A DNA stretch of 42,258 nucleotides from JAHOYW01 sp964515915 (lineage in GTDB: Bacteria; Verrucomicrobiota; Lentisphaeria; Victivallales; Victivallaceae), in NCBI GenBank assembly GCA_964515915.1, contig CAZEXM010000004.1:1-42258 (forward strand), written 5' to 3'. Below are positions 14,181 to 22,531 of this stretch, piece after piece (the stretch's first letter is position 1; every line of letters begins with the position of its first letter). The position numbers and the translations under genes were made by a program. The notes beneath the pieces were generated by a model. It saw only the letters and a program-made list of their open reading frames with translations, had not been told where the DNA came from and did no database searches.

Positions 14181-15296
14181 ATGAGTAGACAAGCAAAAAA
14201 ATTAAGACAGGGATATACTACCGGGGCATGCGCTTCGGCTGGAGCTCTCGCTGCGTATATTTTATTATGTGGAAAAGAAAAAGTTGAATCTGTAAATCTC
14301 TTACTGCCGACTGGGAAAAAGCTTGAAATTCCTGTAGATTCAATAGAAAAAAATACAGCGGTGATTATCAAAGATGCCGGAGATGACCCGGATGTAACTG
14401 ATAAGATGAAAATTTGCGTTAGAGTAAAATATTCATCAGAAGCAGATATCAATGAAGAGGATTATGTCGAAGACTGCGCTAAGGGATTTGTCATTATAAA
14501 AGGCGGAACCGGAGTTGGTCTGGTAACTCGCCCCGGACTTGATGTTCCTGTAGGTAAATGGGCTGTAAATCCGGTGCCGAGAAAAATGCTTGTGGAAAAT
14601 TTAAAGCTATCTGGATTCGGAGAAAAACTGGAATATTTAAGTGTTGAAATAAATGCGCTGAACGGTGCTGAACTTGCCGAAAAAACCCTCAATCCGACAC
14701 TTGGAGTCAAGGGTGGTATTTCAATACTCGGTACAAGCGGAATTGTCGAACCATATTCAAACGCCGCCTATATCCAAACAATTGAGATCCGTGTCAGGTG
14801 CGCCGCCGAAGAAGACGCCAAAGAGATTGCATTTACGACAGGTAGTAGAAGTCGCAATTCTATTTTGCGTGATTGTCAAAAATTTAACGAAGATAATTGT
14901 ATTCGCATCGGTGACTTTATTGCAGACTCTCTCAAAGCCGTTTCCGCTGCAAAAATAAAAGCAGTTACAGTAGCGTGTATGCCGGGAAAACTTTATAAAT
15001 ATGCTTGCGGGTATGAATACACACATGCGCACAAGGTAAAGCTTAAACCCGATCTTATGCTTGAAGAACTTAAGTTATTAGGAGTTGAAAAAGTTGTATT
15101 AGAAAAAATAGTAAAATGCGATACAGTTGGCGAAGCGGCATCAATACTGGATGGTGAAACATATAATGCAATGCTGGAAAAAATCGCAGATAAAGCATTG
15201 AGCAATTTGCAAAAATGGACAGCCGGAGTAAATATAAATTTATACGTTTATAGTTCTGGCGGCAAACTTATTTTAAACAGGACAGCAAACCTATGA
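14181..15296 (+). CDS. cbiD: Cobalt-precorrin-5B C1-methyltransferase
   Basis: SAM-dependent methyltransferase adding the C1 methyl group in the anaerobic corrin pathway; the presence of CbiD rather than CobF supports the early-cobalt route. The 371-aa length is usual. N-terminal LRQGYTTGACASAGALAA is the family hallmark, with DAGDDPDVTD, GGTGVGLVTRPGL and FTTGSRSRN further in. It begins immediately after the cbiC stop and overlaps the next gene by 4 bases (ATGA). Confidence 0.95.
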   Translation: MSRQAKKLRQGYTTGACASAGALAAYILLCGKEKVESVNLLLPTGKKLEIPVDSIEKNTAVIIKDAGDDPDVTDKMKICVRVKYSSEADINEEDYVEDCAKGFVIIKGGTGVGLVTRPGLDVPVGKWAVNPVPRKMLVENLKLSGFGEKLEYLSVEINALNGAELAEKTLNPTLGVKGGISILGTSGIVEPYSNAAYIQTIEIRVRCAAEEDAKEIAFTTGSRSRNSILRDCQKFNEDNCIRIGDFIADSLKAVSAAKIKAVTVACMPGKLYKYACGYEYTHAHKVKLKPDLMLEELKLLGVEKVVLEKIVKCDTVGEAASILDGETYNAMLEKIADKALSNLQKWTAGVNINLYVYSSGGKLILNRTANL

Positions 15297-16513
15297 TATA
15301 TGTAATAAGTTGTGGAATATCAAGCACTTCAGTTAGTGAAGACACAAAAAAAATTATTGCTACTGTCCCAATTATCGCAGGTGGAAAACGTCTGCTGGAT
15401 ATGTTTGCCAACGATTCTCATGAGCAAATAATTATTGGCGCTCATGCACTTGAAACTGTCAAAAACATTATTACACGTTCCAAAAATCAGGATATTGCTA
15501 TTCTCGCCTCAGGAGACGCTCTTTTTCATGGAATAGCCGGAACCCTTGATAAAGAAGTAGACAACAGTGAGTATGTAGTCATTCCAAATATTACCGCATT
15601 TCAAGCTCTATGCGCAAAACTCAAGCAAAACTGGAGCGGCTTCGAACTATTCAGCATCCATGGTTGTAATGCTGTTGTGCCATGGCGGAAAATGCTTTCT
15701 GCGAAACAGGCAATTATTTATTGTGACAATAAAATGCCCGCACACGCGGTAGCGGCAAAATTCATTGAAAAATATCCTGGCGCATCCGCACGCAAAGCTG
15801 TTACATGTACTGATCTGGGCATGGATAATGAAATTATACACAGCGGAACTTTGAAAGAATTAGCTAACTTAGAAACTGCCGGATTATCAATTTTAATGCT
15901 GAAGAATCCGGTTTTCAGCACTAGGTTGCCGTTTCTTTCGCTTGGTCTTGAAGATAGCCATTATGAACATGAAAAAAACTTGATCACTCACCCCGAAACC
16001 CGTGCTGTAATTCTTTCAAAACTGCGTTTACGCGGCGGCGTGATGTGGGACCTTGGAGCCGGCAGCGGATCGGTCGGTATTGAAGCCGCCGGGCTATGCA
16101 AAGACTTGAATGTTTATGCACTCGAAAAATCTCCTGAACGCGTAAAAAACATAATAGATAATGAAGAAGCCGAGGGACTTGGAAATCATCACACAGTTTC
16201 CGGTAATATACTTGAAAAACTTGATTCGCTTCCTGATCCGGATATTGTTTTTATCGGTGGCGGCGGCAAAGATATTAAAGGAATAGTTAATGCTGCTTTC
16301 AAAAGATTAAACGAAAAGGGCAGAATAATTGTTTCAGCAGTTACTCTGGAAACTGTAGCATCTCTTAATTCTGTACTTAAAGAAAAAGTTGAGGAAGTAG
16401 TAAGCGTTGGAATATCCCGTTCTAAATCGGCAGGAAGCTTGACTATGATGAAAGCGGAAAATCAAATAACAATATTTACATATATTAAAGGTGAAAAATG
16501 CAAGGCAAAGTAA
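15293..16513 (+). CDS. cbiET: Cobalt-precorrin-7 C5-methyltransferase / C15-methyltransferase-decarboxylase fusion (CbiET)
   Basis: A CobL-like fusion in 406 aa. Residues about 1-220 are CbiE (C5 methylation), including LASGDALFHGIAGTL and FSIHG; its N-terminal glycine-rich loop is atypical (ISCGISSTSVSE). Residues about 228-406 are CbiT (C15 methylation and C12 acetate decarboxylation), with the SAM-binding WDLGAGSGSVGIEAA and IVFIGGGGKDI. The ATGA overlap with cbiD and a 16-bp overlap with the following gene imply translational coupling. In many anaerobic producers the two activities are separate proteins, so the fusion is notable but well precedented. Confidence 0.92.
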   Translation: MIYVISCGISSTSVSEDTKKIIATVPIIAGGKRLLDMFANDSHEQIIIGAHALETVKNIITRSKNQDIAILASGDALFHGIAGTLDKEVDNSEYVVIPNITAFQALCAKLKQNWSGFELFSIHGCNAVVPWRKMLSAKQAIIYCDNKMPAHAVAAKFIEKYPGASARKAVTCTDLGMDNEIIHSGTLKELANLETAGLSILMLKNPVFSTRLPFLSLGLEDSHYEHEKNLITHPETRAVILSKLRLRGGVMWDLGAGSGSVGIEAAGLCKDLNVYALEKSPERVKNIIDNEEAEGLGNHHTVSGNILEKLDSLPDPDIVFIGGGGKDIKGIVNAAFKRLNEKGRIIVSAVTLETVASLNSVLKEKVEEVVSVGISRSKSAGSLTMMKAENQITIFTYIKGEKCKAK

Positions 16514-18312
16514 TTATTGCCGGGGCTGGTCCGGGTGCGGTTGACCTTATCACATTAAAGGCAATAAATGCCTTGAAAGAAGCGGATCTAGTAATCTACG
16601 CAGGCTCGCTGGTCAATCCAGAAATGCTTACTTATACCCGCCATGACGCAGAAAAACTCAATAGCGCATCCATGTCGCTTGATGATGTCATCAAGGCAAT
16701 GAAAAAAGCTGTTCGCAAGGGTAAAAATGTTGTCCGGCTCCACACCGGCGACCCGGCAATGTACGGGGCTATCTCTGAACAAATGAATGAACTTGACACG
16801 CTTGGCATTGAATACGAAGTCATTCCCGGAGTCAACAGTGTATTTGCCGCTGCCGCCGTCTTGAAGTCAGAACTTACTATGCCGGGTATAACCCAGACTG
16901 CCATCCTTACCCGCAGGGCAGGAAGGACGCCGGTTCCTGAAAAAGAAAATATTGCGGAACTCGCGGCTAATAACGCTTCTGTCGCTGTTTTTTTGAGTGT
17001 GGCAGACATGCAGGGACTGGCTGATGATTTTATCTCAGCCGGACGCCCGTCAGAAACTCCGGTCGCTGTCGTTTACCGCGCCACCTGGCCTAATCAGAAA
17101 ATCGTCAGAGGCACTCTGGCAAATATCGCTGTAAAGGTTGAAGAATCGGGAATAAAACGTCAGGCAATGATAATTGTCGGAGCGGCACTTGACCGCGGCG
17201 GAAAAAAATCTCTACTTTATCACAAAAGTTTCGCCCACGGTTACCGCACTAATGACGGCAGTAAAACTTTTGACGGCAATGTCGCTATTTATGCGATTAC
17301 CCAAAAGGGCTGTATCAAAGCCGGAGAACTGGCGGAAGGGCTTGAAGATTCCCAAGTATTCATACCTGAACGCTTTGCTGGTGAATTCAATTCATTTAAT
17401 ACTTTTGAGCCAAAGACTCTCGACAAAGTTATTGCGGAAAACTGGAATAAATTTGACGCGCATTTATTTATTATGGCGACAGGAATTGTTATACGCAAAA
17501 TAGCCGGACTGCTCGAAAGTAAACTATCCGATCCGGCGGTAGTCGTCTGTGATGAAATGGGCAACAACTCAATAAGTCTTTTGAGTGGACACATCGGCGG
17601 CGCTAACCGCCTTGCCGCAGTCATTGCTGGAATTACCGGCGGACGAGCAGTGATAACTACTGCTACAGATGTAAATGACATGACCGCGTTTGATGAACTT
17701 GCGGCACTAAATAATTGGCAGATATGTAATCCACAAAATATTAAAACCTTGAATTCGATGCTGCTTGAAGCAAAAAACATAGATATGCTGATTCCTGAAG
17801 AGATATTTAATAAGTTCTATAAGGGTATTCGGGGGCTGCGCCTGGTTCAATCCACCGAAGAAATCAACGGCAGCGGAGCAGTGGTTCTTGATGCTGGGTG
17901 CAGTAAGTTAAGCGTGCCTGCCTTGGAATTGAAAAACAATTGCTATACAGTCGGTATCGGCTGCAGAAAAAATACAAGTTGTGATGAAATAGAAACAGCA
18001 TTTAACGATGCCTTGAATAAAGCTGGAGTCCCCAAAAGTCAACTCTGCTGCATCGCTAGCAGTGATGTAAAAAAAGATGAATCCGGATTGCTGGAATTTG
18101 CCAATAAACATAAGATTGAAATAAAGTTTTACGATAAAGAAACATTAAACGAAATTGAAACTCCAAACCCGACACCGCGCGCCATGGAAAAATTCGGAGT
18201 GGCATCAGTTTCTGAGGCAGCGGCAGTAGCAGCTTCTGGTTTTGGCGAATTGGTTTTGGAAAAACAAAAATATGAAAAAGCAACAATAGCCATCGCGCAA
18301 TGTAAAGGATAA
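16498..18312 (+). CDS. cbiFG: Cobalt-precorrin-4 C11-methyltransferase / cobalt-precorrin-5A hydrolase fusion (CbiF-CbiG)
   Basis: Two consecutive steps on one 604-aa chain. Residues about 1-250 are CbiF/CobM: IAGAGPGAVDLITLKA, IYAGSLVNPEML, RLHTGDPAMYGA and TILTRRAGRTP-like motifs. Residues about 261-604 are CbiG, which opens the delta-lactone and releases acetaldehyde: FIMATGIVIRKIAG, VVVCDEMGNNSISLLSGHIGGANRLA and ITTATDVNDM are characteristic of the N-terminal half, and the C-terminal half from about residue 480 (YTVGIGCRKNTSCDEIE) completes the protein. The ATG has AAAGGTG just upstream within cbiET. Two bases separate it from cbiH. Confidence 0.92.
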   Translation: MQGKVIIAGAGPGAVDLITLKAINALKEADLVIYAGSLVNPEMLTYTRHDAEKLNSASMSLDDVIKAMKKAVRKGKNVVRLHTGDPAMYGAISEQMNELDTLGIEYEVIPGVNSVFAAAAVLKSELTMPGITQTAILTRRAGRTPVPEKENIAELAANNASVAVFLSVADMQGLADDFISAGRPSETPVAVVYRATWPNQKIVRGTLANIAVKVEESGIKRQAMIIVGAALDRGGKKSLLYHKSFAHGYRTNDGSKTFDGNVAIYAITQKGCIKAGELAEGLEDSQVFIPERFAGEFNSFNTFEPKTLDKVIAENWNKFDAHLFIMATGIVIRKIAGLLESKLSDPAVVVCDEMGNNSISLLSGHIGGANRLAAVIAGITGGRAVITTATDVNDMTAFDELAALNNWQICNPQNIKTLNSMLLEAKNIDMLIPEEIFNKFYKGIRGLRLVQSTEEINGSGAVVLDAGCSKLSVPALELKNNCYTVGIGCRKNTSCDEIETAFNDALNKAGVPKSQLCCIASSDVKKDESGLLEFANKHKIEIKFYDKETLNEIETPNPTPRAMEKFGVASVSEAAAVAASGFGELVLEKQKYEKATIAIAQCKG

Positions 18313-18314
18313 AA

Positions 18315-19064
18315 ATGAAAAATACAATATATGCAGTAGGATTAGGGCCTGGAGCGGGAGACCTGTTGTCACCGCGTGCCCGAAAAATACTTGAAGAATG
18401 CGATACTATCGCAGGATATACAATTTACCTGAAACAATTTCCTGATATCTTTGAAAATAAAAATATTATTTCCAGCGGAATGAAAGGTGAAATCGAGCGT
18501 TGCAAAAATGCTCTTGACGCCGCACTGAAAGGGAAAAAGGTAGCTGTAATTTCATCAGGTGATGCTGGAATATATGCCATGGCTGGATTATTGATGGAAC
18601 TGGTGGAAGATGAAAAGTATTCTTCAATCACCGTAGAAACCATCCCCGGCATAACTGCCGCGAATGCCGCCGCCGCTTTGCTTGGCGCGCCGCTGATGAA
18701 TGACTTTGCGGTTATCAGCTTGTCAAACTTGATGACTCCCGACGAAATTATTCTCAAAAGACTGCGCGGAGTCGCTGCCGCCGGAATGGTTTGCGCGATT
18801 TATAATCCAAGCAGTATTAAACGTAAAACCCTGATAAAAGAAGCGGTGGAAATTTTTACCGAAGCACAAGGGGCGGATACGCTGGCAGGGATTGTGCATG
18901 ATGTTTCTCGACCGGAAGAAAACGCAAAAGTAGTTACTCTGGGAGAGTTTCCTTTCGAGGATATTAATATGACGACGCTGGTGATTATCGGCAATGAACA
19001 AACCATCTACCGCAATGGCAAACTCTACAATCTCCGTGGATATTCTGATAAATATGGGAAATAA
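18315..19064 (+). CDS. cbiH: Cobalt-factor-III / precorrin-3B C17-methyltransferase
   Basis: SAM-dependent methyltransferase responsible for C17 methylation and ring contraction. At 249 aa it matches CbiH/CobJ. Visible motifs are AVGLGPGAGDLLSPRA, TIAGYTIYLKQF, VISSGDAGIYAMAGL, TIPGITAANAAAALLGAPL, DFAVISLSNLMTP and YNPSSIKRK. The ATG is preceded by AAAGGATAAAA, and 11 bases at its 3' end overlap cbiA. It belongs to the plus-strand corrin operon. Confidence 0.95.
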   Translation: MKNTIYAVGLGPGAGDLLSPRARKILEECDTIAGYTIYLKQFPDIFENKNIISSGMKGEIERCKNALDAALKGKKVAVISSGDAGIYAMAGLLMELVEDEKYSSITVETIPGITAANAAAALLGAPLMNDFAVISLSNLMTPDEIILKRLRGVAAAGMVCAIYNPSSIKRKTLIKEAVEIFTEAQGADTLAGIVHDVSRPEENAKVVTLGEFPFEDINMTTLVIIGNEQTIYRNGKLYNLRGYSDKYGK

Positions 19065-20436
19065 ATTCAGTACATTTTGTATAGCTGGAACAAGCTCGTG
19101 CGATGGGAAAACTACTGTTACTCTGGCATTGCTTCGCGCATTGTACAATCGAGGACTGAAAGCTCAGCCTTTCAAATGTGGCCCGGACTATATTGATCCG
19201 ACTTTTCACAATAAAGCATGTCATCGCAAATCACGCAATCTTGATTGCTGGATAATGGGGAAAAATGCGGTGAAAAGTTCATTTGCCCGCGGCTCAGAAA
19301 ATATGGACTGCTCGATAATTGAGGGAGTAATGGGGCTTTATGATTCATCCAGGCCAGGTTTATTGTCCGGCAGTACAGCGGAAACCGCGATAGAGTTGAA
19401 TGTTCCGGTAATACTGACAATCAACGCCAAAGGAATGGCTGGAAGCATAGCCGCCACAGTTAAAGGCTATAGTGAATTCTGTCAGGATATAAATGTGACC
19501 GGAGTAATCGCAAACCGGGTCGGGTCGGCAAATCACGCGGCATTACTGAAAGAAGCTCTCGAAGCCGCAAAACTTCCGCCTTTACTAGGATATTTGCCGA
19601 GAAATGAGAAATTTGCTTTACCGGAAAGGCATCTTGGCCTGGTTCCATTTATTGAAAATGAAAAATCAGACGAATGGTTCGATATGCTTGCTGAAGAAGC
19701 GGAAAAAAATATTGATATTGATAAAATTCTCGAATTGACTAAAATTCCAGCTCCAAAAGTTAGCGCGCTTGAAAATAAAAAGGGCACAGTCAGGCTGGCA
19801 GTTGCCTACGATCAGGCATTTCAGTTTTACTATGAAGATAATTTTGATATACTTCGCAACAGCGGTTTTGAACTGGTGAAATTTTCACCGCTCAATGACT
19901 CAAAACTACCGGAGAATATCAGTGGAATATATTTTGGCGGCGGCTTTCCCGAAGTATTTGCCCGTGAGCTTGAGGACAATAAGTCAATGCGCGAAAAAAT
20001 AAAAGATTTTGCTAAATCAGGCGGAAACATCTATGCTGAATGCGGCGGCTTTATGTATCTCACAGAGTCGCTGAAAGATGTTGACGGAAAGATTCATAAA
20101 ATGTGCGGTATCATCCCGGCAAAAGCTGATATGGGCAAAAGTCTGCGCTCTTTAGGTTATCGTGAAGTGCGTAGCTGCAATGATTCATTCCTCGGTCTAG
20201 CCGAAACATATTTGCGCGGACATGAATTCCATTGGTCATCCACTGAGTTCACTCAGGAAGTATCGCCAGCCTGGGAAACACGAGGAACAAGAAAAAACTC
20301 CAGTTGGACACGAACTGGTTACTTCTCAAAAAATATCATCGCTTCATACATGCACCTGCATTTTGCTTCAAACATTGACGCGATTAATAATTGGCATAAT
20401 AGTCTTGTTGTAAGCTGTAATGGTTATCTAAATTGA
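19054..20436 (+). CDS. cbiA: Cobyrinic acid a,c-diamide synthase
   Basis: ATP- and glutamine-dependent amidation of the a and c side chains. The 460-aa protein has an N-terminal ATPase domain (GTSSCDGKTTVTLALLRAL P-loop, FKCGPDYIDPTFH) and a C-terminal class I glutamine amidotransferase-like domain with the nucleophilic Cys in YAECGGFMYLTE and the His in GHEFHWS. The ATG at 19054 is chosen because the family begins just before FCIAGTSS; a longer frame starting at 18994 would lie inside cbiH. It is the last gene of the operon. Its stop is 233 bp before the right att-like repeat. Confidence 0.93.
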   Translation: MGNKFSTFCIAGTSSCDGKTTVTLALLRALYNRGLKAQPFKCGPDYIDPTFHNKACHRKSRNLDCWIMGKNAVKSSFARGSENMDCSIIEGVMGLYDSSRPGLLSGSTAETAIELNVPVILTINAKGMAGSIAATVKGYSEFCQDINVTGVIANRVGSANHAALLKEALEAAKLPPLLGYLPRNEKFALPERHLGLVPFIENEKSDEWFDMLAEEAEKNIDIDKILELTKIPAPKVSALENKKGTVRLAVAYDQAFQFYYEDNFDILRNSGFELVKFSPLNDSKLPENISGIYFGGGFPEVFARELEDNKSMREKIKDFAKSGGNIYAECGGFMYLTESLKDVDGKIHKMCGIIPAKADMGKSLRSLGYREVRSCNDSFLGLAETYLRGHEFHWSSTEFTQEVSPAWETRGTRKNSSWTRTGYFSKNIIASYMHLHFASNIDAINNWHNSLVVSCNGYLN

Positions 20437-20668
20437 GACAGGGGTAACAGGTGATTGTTTTCAATATCTGTTTTTTTGGAGTGTTGCCAATCAATCAAAA
20501 ATTTATATTTTTCACATAATCCAATTAACATAACAAGAAAGTGTGTCAAAAACATGACGAAAAAATGCTTGAATATGTGGCATTATGAAGTATATTGTAA
20601 TCATAGCGCATGACGCATCAAGTTGTAAGTTAATGATTTAGCATGATTTATGTATTTTTAGTAGAGTG

Positions 20669-20690
20669 TCCCCCCCCCTCCATTGCTTTT
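20669..20690 (+). repeat. Right att-like copy of the tmRNA 3' end
   Basis: Direct copy (21/22) of 2229-2250, which spans the end of ssrA. Here the rest of the tmRNA is absent upstream, so it is a displaced 3' fragment as expected for the distal junction of an ssrA-integrated element. The whole heme/cobalamin block lies between the two copies. No integrase gene is present in the interval. Confidence 0.65.
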
Positions 20691-20770
20691 ACCCTAAAAA
20701 TACACCCTGCGACAAGCCGTTTTTAAGCCTTTATGCTCAAAAGTTTTGTAGCAAATTTGTAGCAATACCG

Positions 20771-21042
20771 ATTTGCAATCTTAGAGATAGTAAAGATTGC
20801 ATTAATTATCCCTGAAGGGGATATTCACCGTAGCCCACGGCAACGCCGTGGGTATCATGTGCCCCCACGAATCGTTCCCTGTAAGGGAACTTCAAAATAA
20901 GGTCAATAATAATCGAAAAATGATTGAAGTTCCCCTACAGGGAACATTATATATCTTATTCTATACCCAGCGCGTTGCACTGGGCTACGATAAGAAACCT
21001 CGTTGAGGTTTTTTTACTGATACTATCCCTTAGATTGCAAAT
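20771..21042. repeat. 272-bp fold-back (MITE-like) element with nested hairpins
   Basis: Terminal inverted repeats of 22 bp (20771-20792 and 21021-21042) match at 20 of 22 positions; both begin ATTTGCAATCT when read inward. Inside, the two halves mirror each other: hairpins at 20807-20823, 20834-20852 (CCCACGGC/GCCGTGGG) and 20874-20890 on the left correspond to AAACCTC/GAGGTTT near 20996-21012, CCCAG...CTGGG near 20968-20986 and 20929-20945 on the right. The inner arms 20874-20895 and 20924-20945 are inverted copies at 21 of 22 positions. There is no room for a transposase, so any mobility would be in trans. Confidence 0.7.
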
Positions 21043-21081
21043 TTGTAGCAATTTGCAATTTCCCGGAAAATTACATAATAA

Positions 21082-21267
21082 AGCGCGACGAGAGAGACAA
21101 ATCATTCTCCTGCGGCAGTAAGCAGATACATCAATGATTTCAAGCGGGTTCACACTTGTTTGAAGGATGGCTGGGCACTAGAAAAAATTTCTTATGCAAC
21201 AGGGCTTTCAAAATCACTAACCAATGAGTATATTAACTTAATCAAGAACAAAAGGTCGGAATCATGA
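21082..21267 (+). pseudogene. 3' remnant of a DUF1670-like gene
   Basis: An open frame with no start codon of its own, preceded by an in-frame stop at 21079, encodes about 61 residues with HSPAAVSRYINDFKRV, GWALEKISYATGLS and LTNEYINLIKNK. This resembles the helix-turn-helix-like C-terminus of DUF1670 proteins, as recalled from the family. The rest of the gene is missing, cut near the fold-back element. The stop overlaps an ATG (21264) in the ATGA manner, and about 20 codons of a possible partner gene follow before the convergent URO-D gene. The function of DUF1670 is unknown. Confidence 0.55.
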
Positions 21268-21326
21268 AAACATCAAATTCCAGCAGGAAAAATTACCGAC
21301 CGGAAATACACCCTTATTTATCTAAG

Positions 21327-22475
21327 TTAAGACTGCGACCTTATTTCTCGACTAACAGGAATAAACCAGTCAAACCAGTCCGGCGTAACATTGTCAGGAA
21401 TACCTCCTGAGTCCATTAATATATGGGGGCCCAACGATCTTCCTGTTTTGACAATATAACGTAAATGTTCAATTTGTTTATCACGATTCCAGTCAAAGAA
21501 ATGTTTGTTCATTCCACCACATAACACAATTTTGGGACCAGCGGCTTCACGAACTTCAGCCATCGGCATTCCGTCATCAGGATCGACAGGGTTTAAAATA
21601 TCAACACCGGCTTCAGCCAGCAACGGCACTACAGGCATAATAGCACCATGACTGTGCATATGCACCACTGCATCATACTCGTGGACTATATCACAGAGTT
21701 TCTTATGCCATGGCCAGAAAAATTCATGGTACATATCCGGGTTAAGCAGCATATTTTTTTCACTGCCCAAATCATCACATATTCCAATGCAGTCAACGCC
21801 TGCTTCACAAAGCATGCGTGCTGATTTCAAATTCCAGTCACCCAGTCCGGCAATCATCCGTTTCATAAATTCAGGTTCTCCGGCCAAATCCATTAAAACT
21901 TCCATATAATCTCTAAAAAAGTAATGCAGTCCGGAAAAAAAGCCGTTTACCCATCCTACGGTCCATTCTCCATGCTCTTTTGCCCAGCTAATATCCTCTT
22001 TCAAACCTTCATATCTAGCCGAGGCTTCAGGATCAGGTAATTCAAGGTTATCCAGGTCTTTCTGTTCCTTAATCGGCAAGTCAAACGTATGTACATTGTG
22101 CGGCTTTAGCCGTACTTCTTTTTTTGCCCCCGTTTCGTATTCGACAATATAATAATCTTCATACCTCTCTATGATCCGTTTATTAAATTCTCCTGGTCCT
22201 CCATGTCCAAATGCGCCACTGGCTCCCCAACCTATAGGAAAAGCAATCCTGTCAATCCGTTTGTTGAAGTCAAGTTCTTTCTGGAGATTCTCTGTTCCTA
22301 TTGAAGCAAACGGATATGCGCCGCTATCCGGATATTGTCCATAACCGTTATAGTAGAAACTATTTCCAACTAAGGATTTCATCAGTTCTTTGCTGCTGAA
22401 AGCCATTAACCATTGTGGCGTAATATCCGGTTGCTTTCCATTGAGTAATACTTTCATTATTTCTCTGTTAGTCAT
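21327..22475 (-). CDS. Uroporphyrinogen decarboxylase (URO-D) domain family protein, not HemE
   Basis: A 382-aa protein of the URO-D fold superfamily, which includes HemE and the MtaA/CmuA corrinoid methyltransferases. C-terminal VVHMHSHGAIMPVVPLLAEAGVDILNPVDP and KIVLCGGMNKHFF follow the pattern of the methyltransferase-like branch, in which His/Cys residues bind zinc. The HemE N-terminal arginine motifs are not evident. Such proteins are common in carbohydrate loci of Lentisphaerota and Planctomycetota without a proven role. It is the last gene of the catabolic group, 57 bp after the SDR gene. Demethylation of a methylated sugar or other methyl compound is a possible role, but only a guess. 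Confidence 0.75.
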   Translation of the reverse strand: MTNREIMKVLLNGKQPDITPQWLMAFSSKELMKSLVGNSFYYNGYGQYPDSGAYPFASIGTENLQKELDFNKRIDRIAFPIGWGASGAFGHGGPGEFNKRIIERYEDYYIVEYETGAKKEVRLKPHNVHTFDLPIKEQKDLDNLELPDPEASARYEGLKEDISWAKEHGEWTVGWVNGFFSGLHYFFRDYMEVLMDLAGEPEFMKRMIAGLGDWNLKSARMLCEAGVDCIGICDDLGSEKNMLLNPDMYHEFFWPWHKKLCDIVHEYDAVVHMHSHGAIMPVVPLLAEAGVDILNPVDPDDGMPMAEVREAAGPKIVLCGGMNKHFFDWNRDKQIEHLRYIVKTGRSLGPHILMDSGGIPDNVTPDWFDWFIPVSREIRSQS

Positions 22476-22531
22476 TTTTTCTTATCCAGTTTATTTCTTT
22501 GGTTTTAATAATAGTTTTTCTCATAGTATAT

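Larger units (their letters stand above)
20437..21326. other. Gene-free interval with mobile-element debris
   Basis: About 890 bases without an intact gene. Positions 20437-20668 are A/T-rich and show nothing recognisable. The rest holds the right att-like repeat (20669-20690), two copies of GCAAATTTGTAGCAAT (20751-20766, 21037-21052), a fold-back element (20771-21042) and a truncated DUF1670-like gene (21082-21267). Confidence 0.7.

Noticed and set aside
17289..17780. 163-codon minus-strand open frame opposite cbiFG
   Set aside because: Antisense shadow of a clear CbiG domain; composition is Ser/Ala-rich as expected from the reverse frame.
20691..20768. Possible C-terminal remnant of a tyrosine recombinase on the minus strand next to the right att-like repeat
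   Set aside because: The reading ends plausibly near the repeat, but only about 25 residues without a catalytic motif are available, so it cannot be supported.
21327..22475. URO-D family gene as HemE, giving a heme branch
   Set aside because: The motifs fit the methyltransferase-like branch of the superfamily, the gene is in a sugar locus, and no other late heme gene is present.
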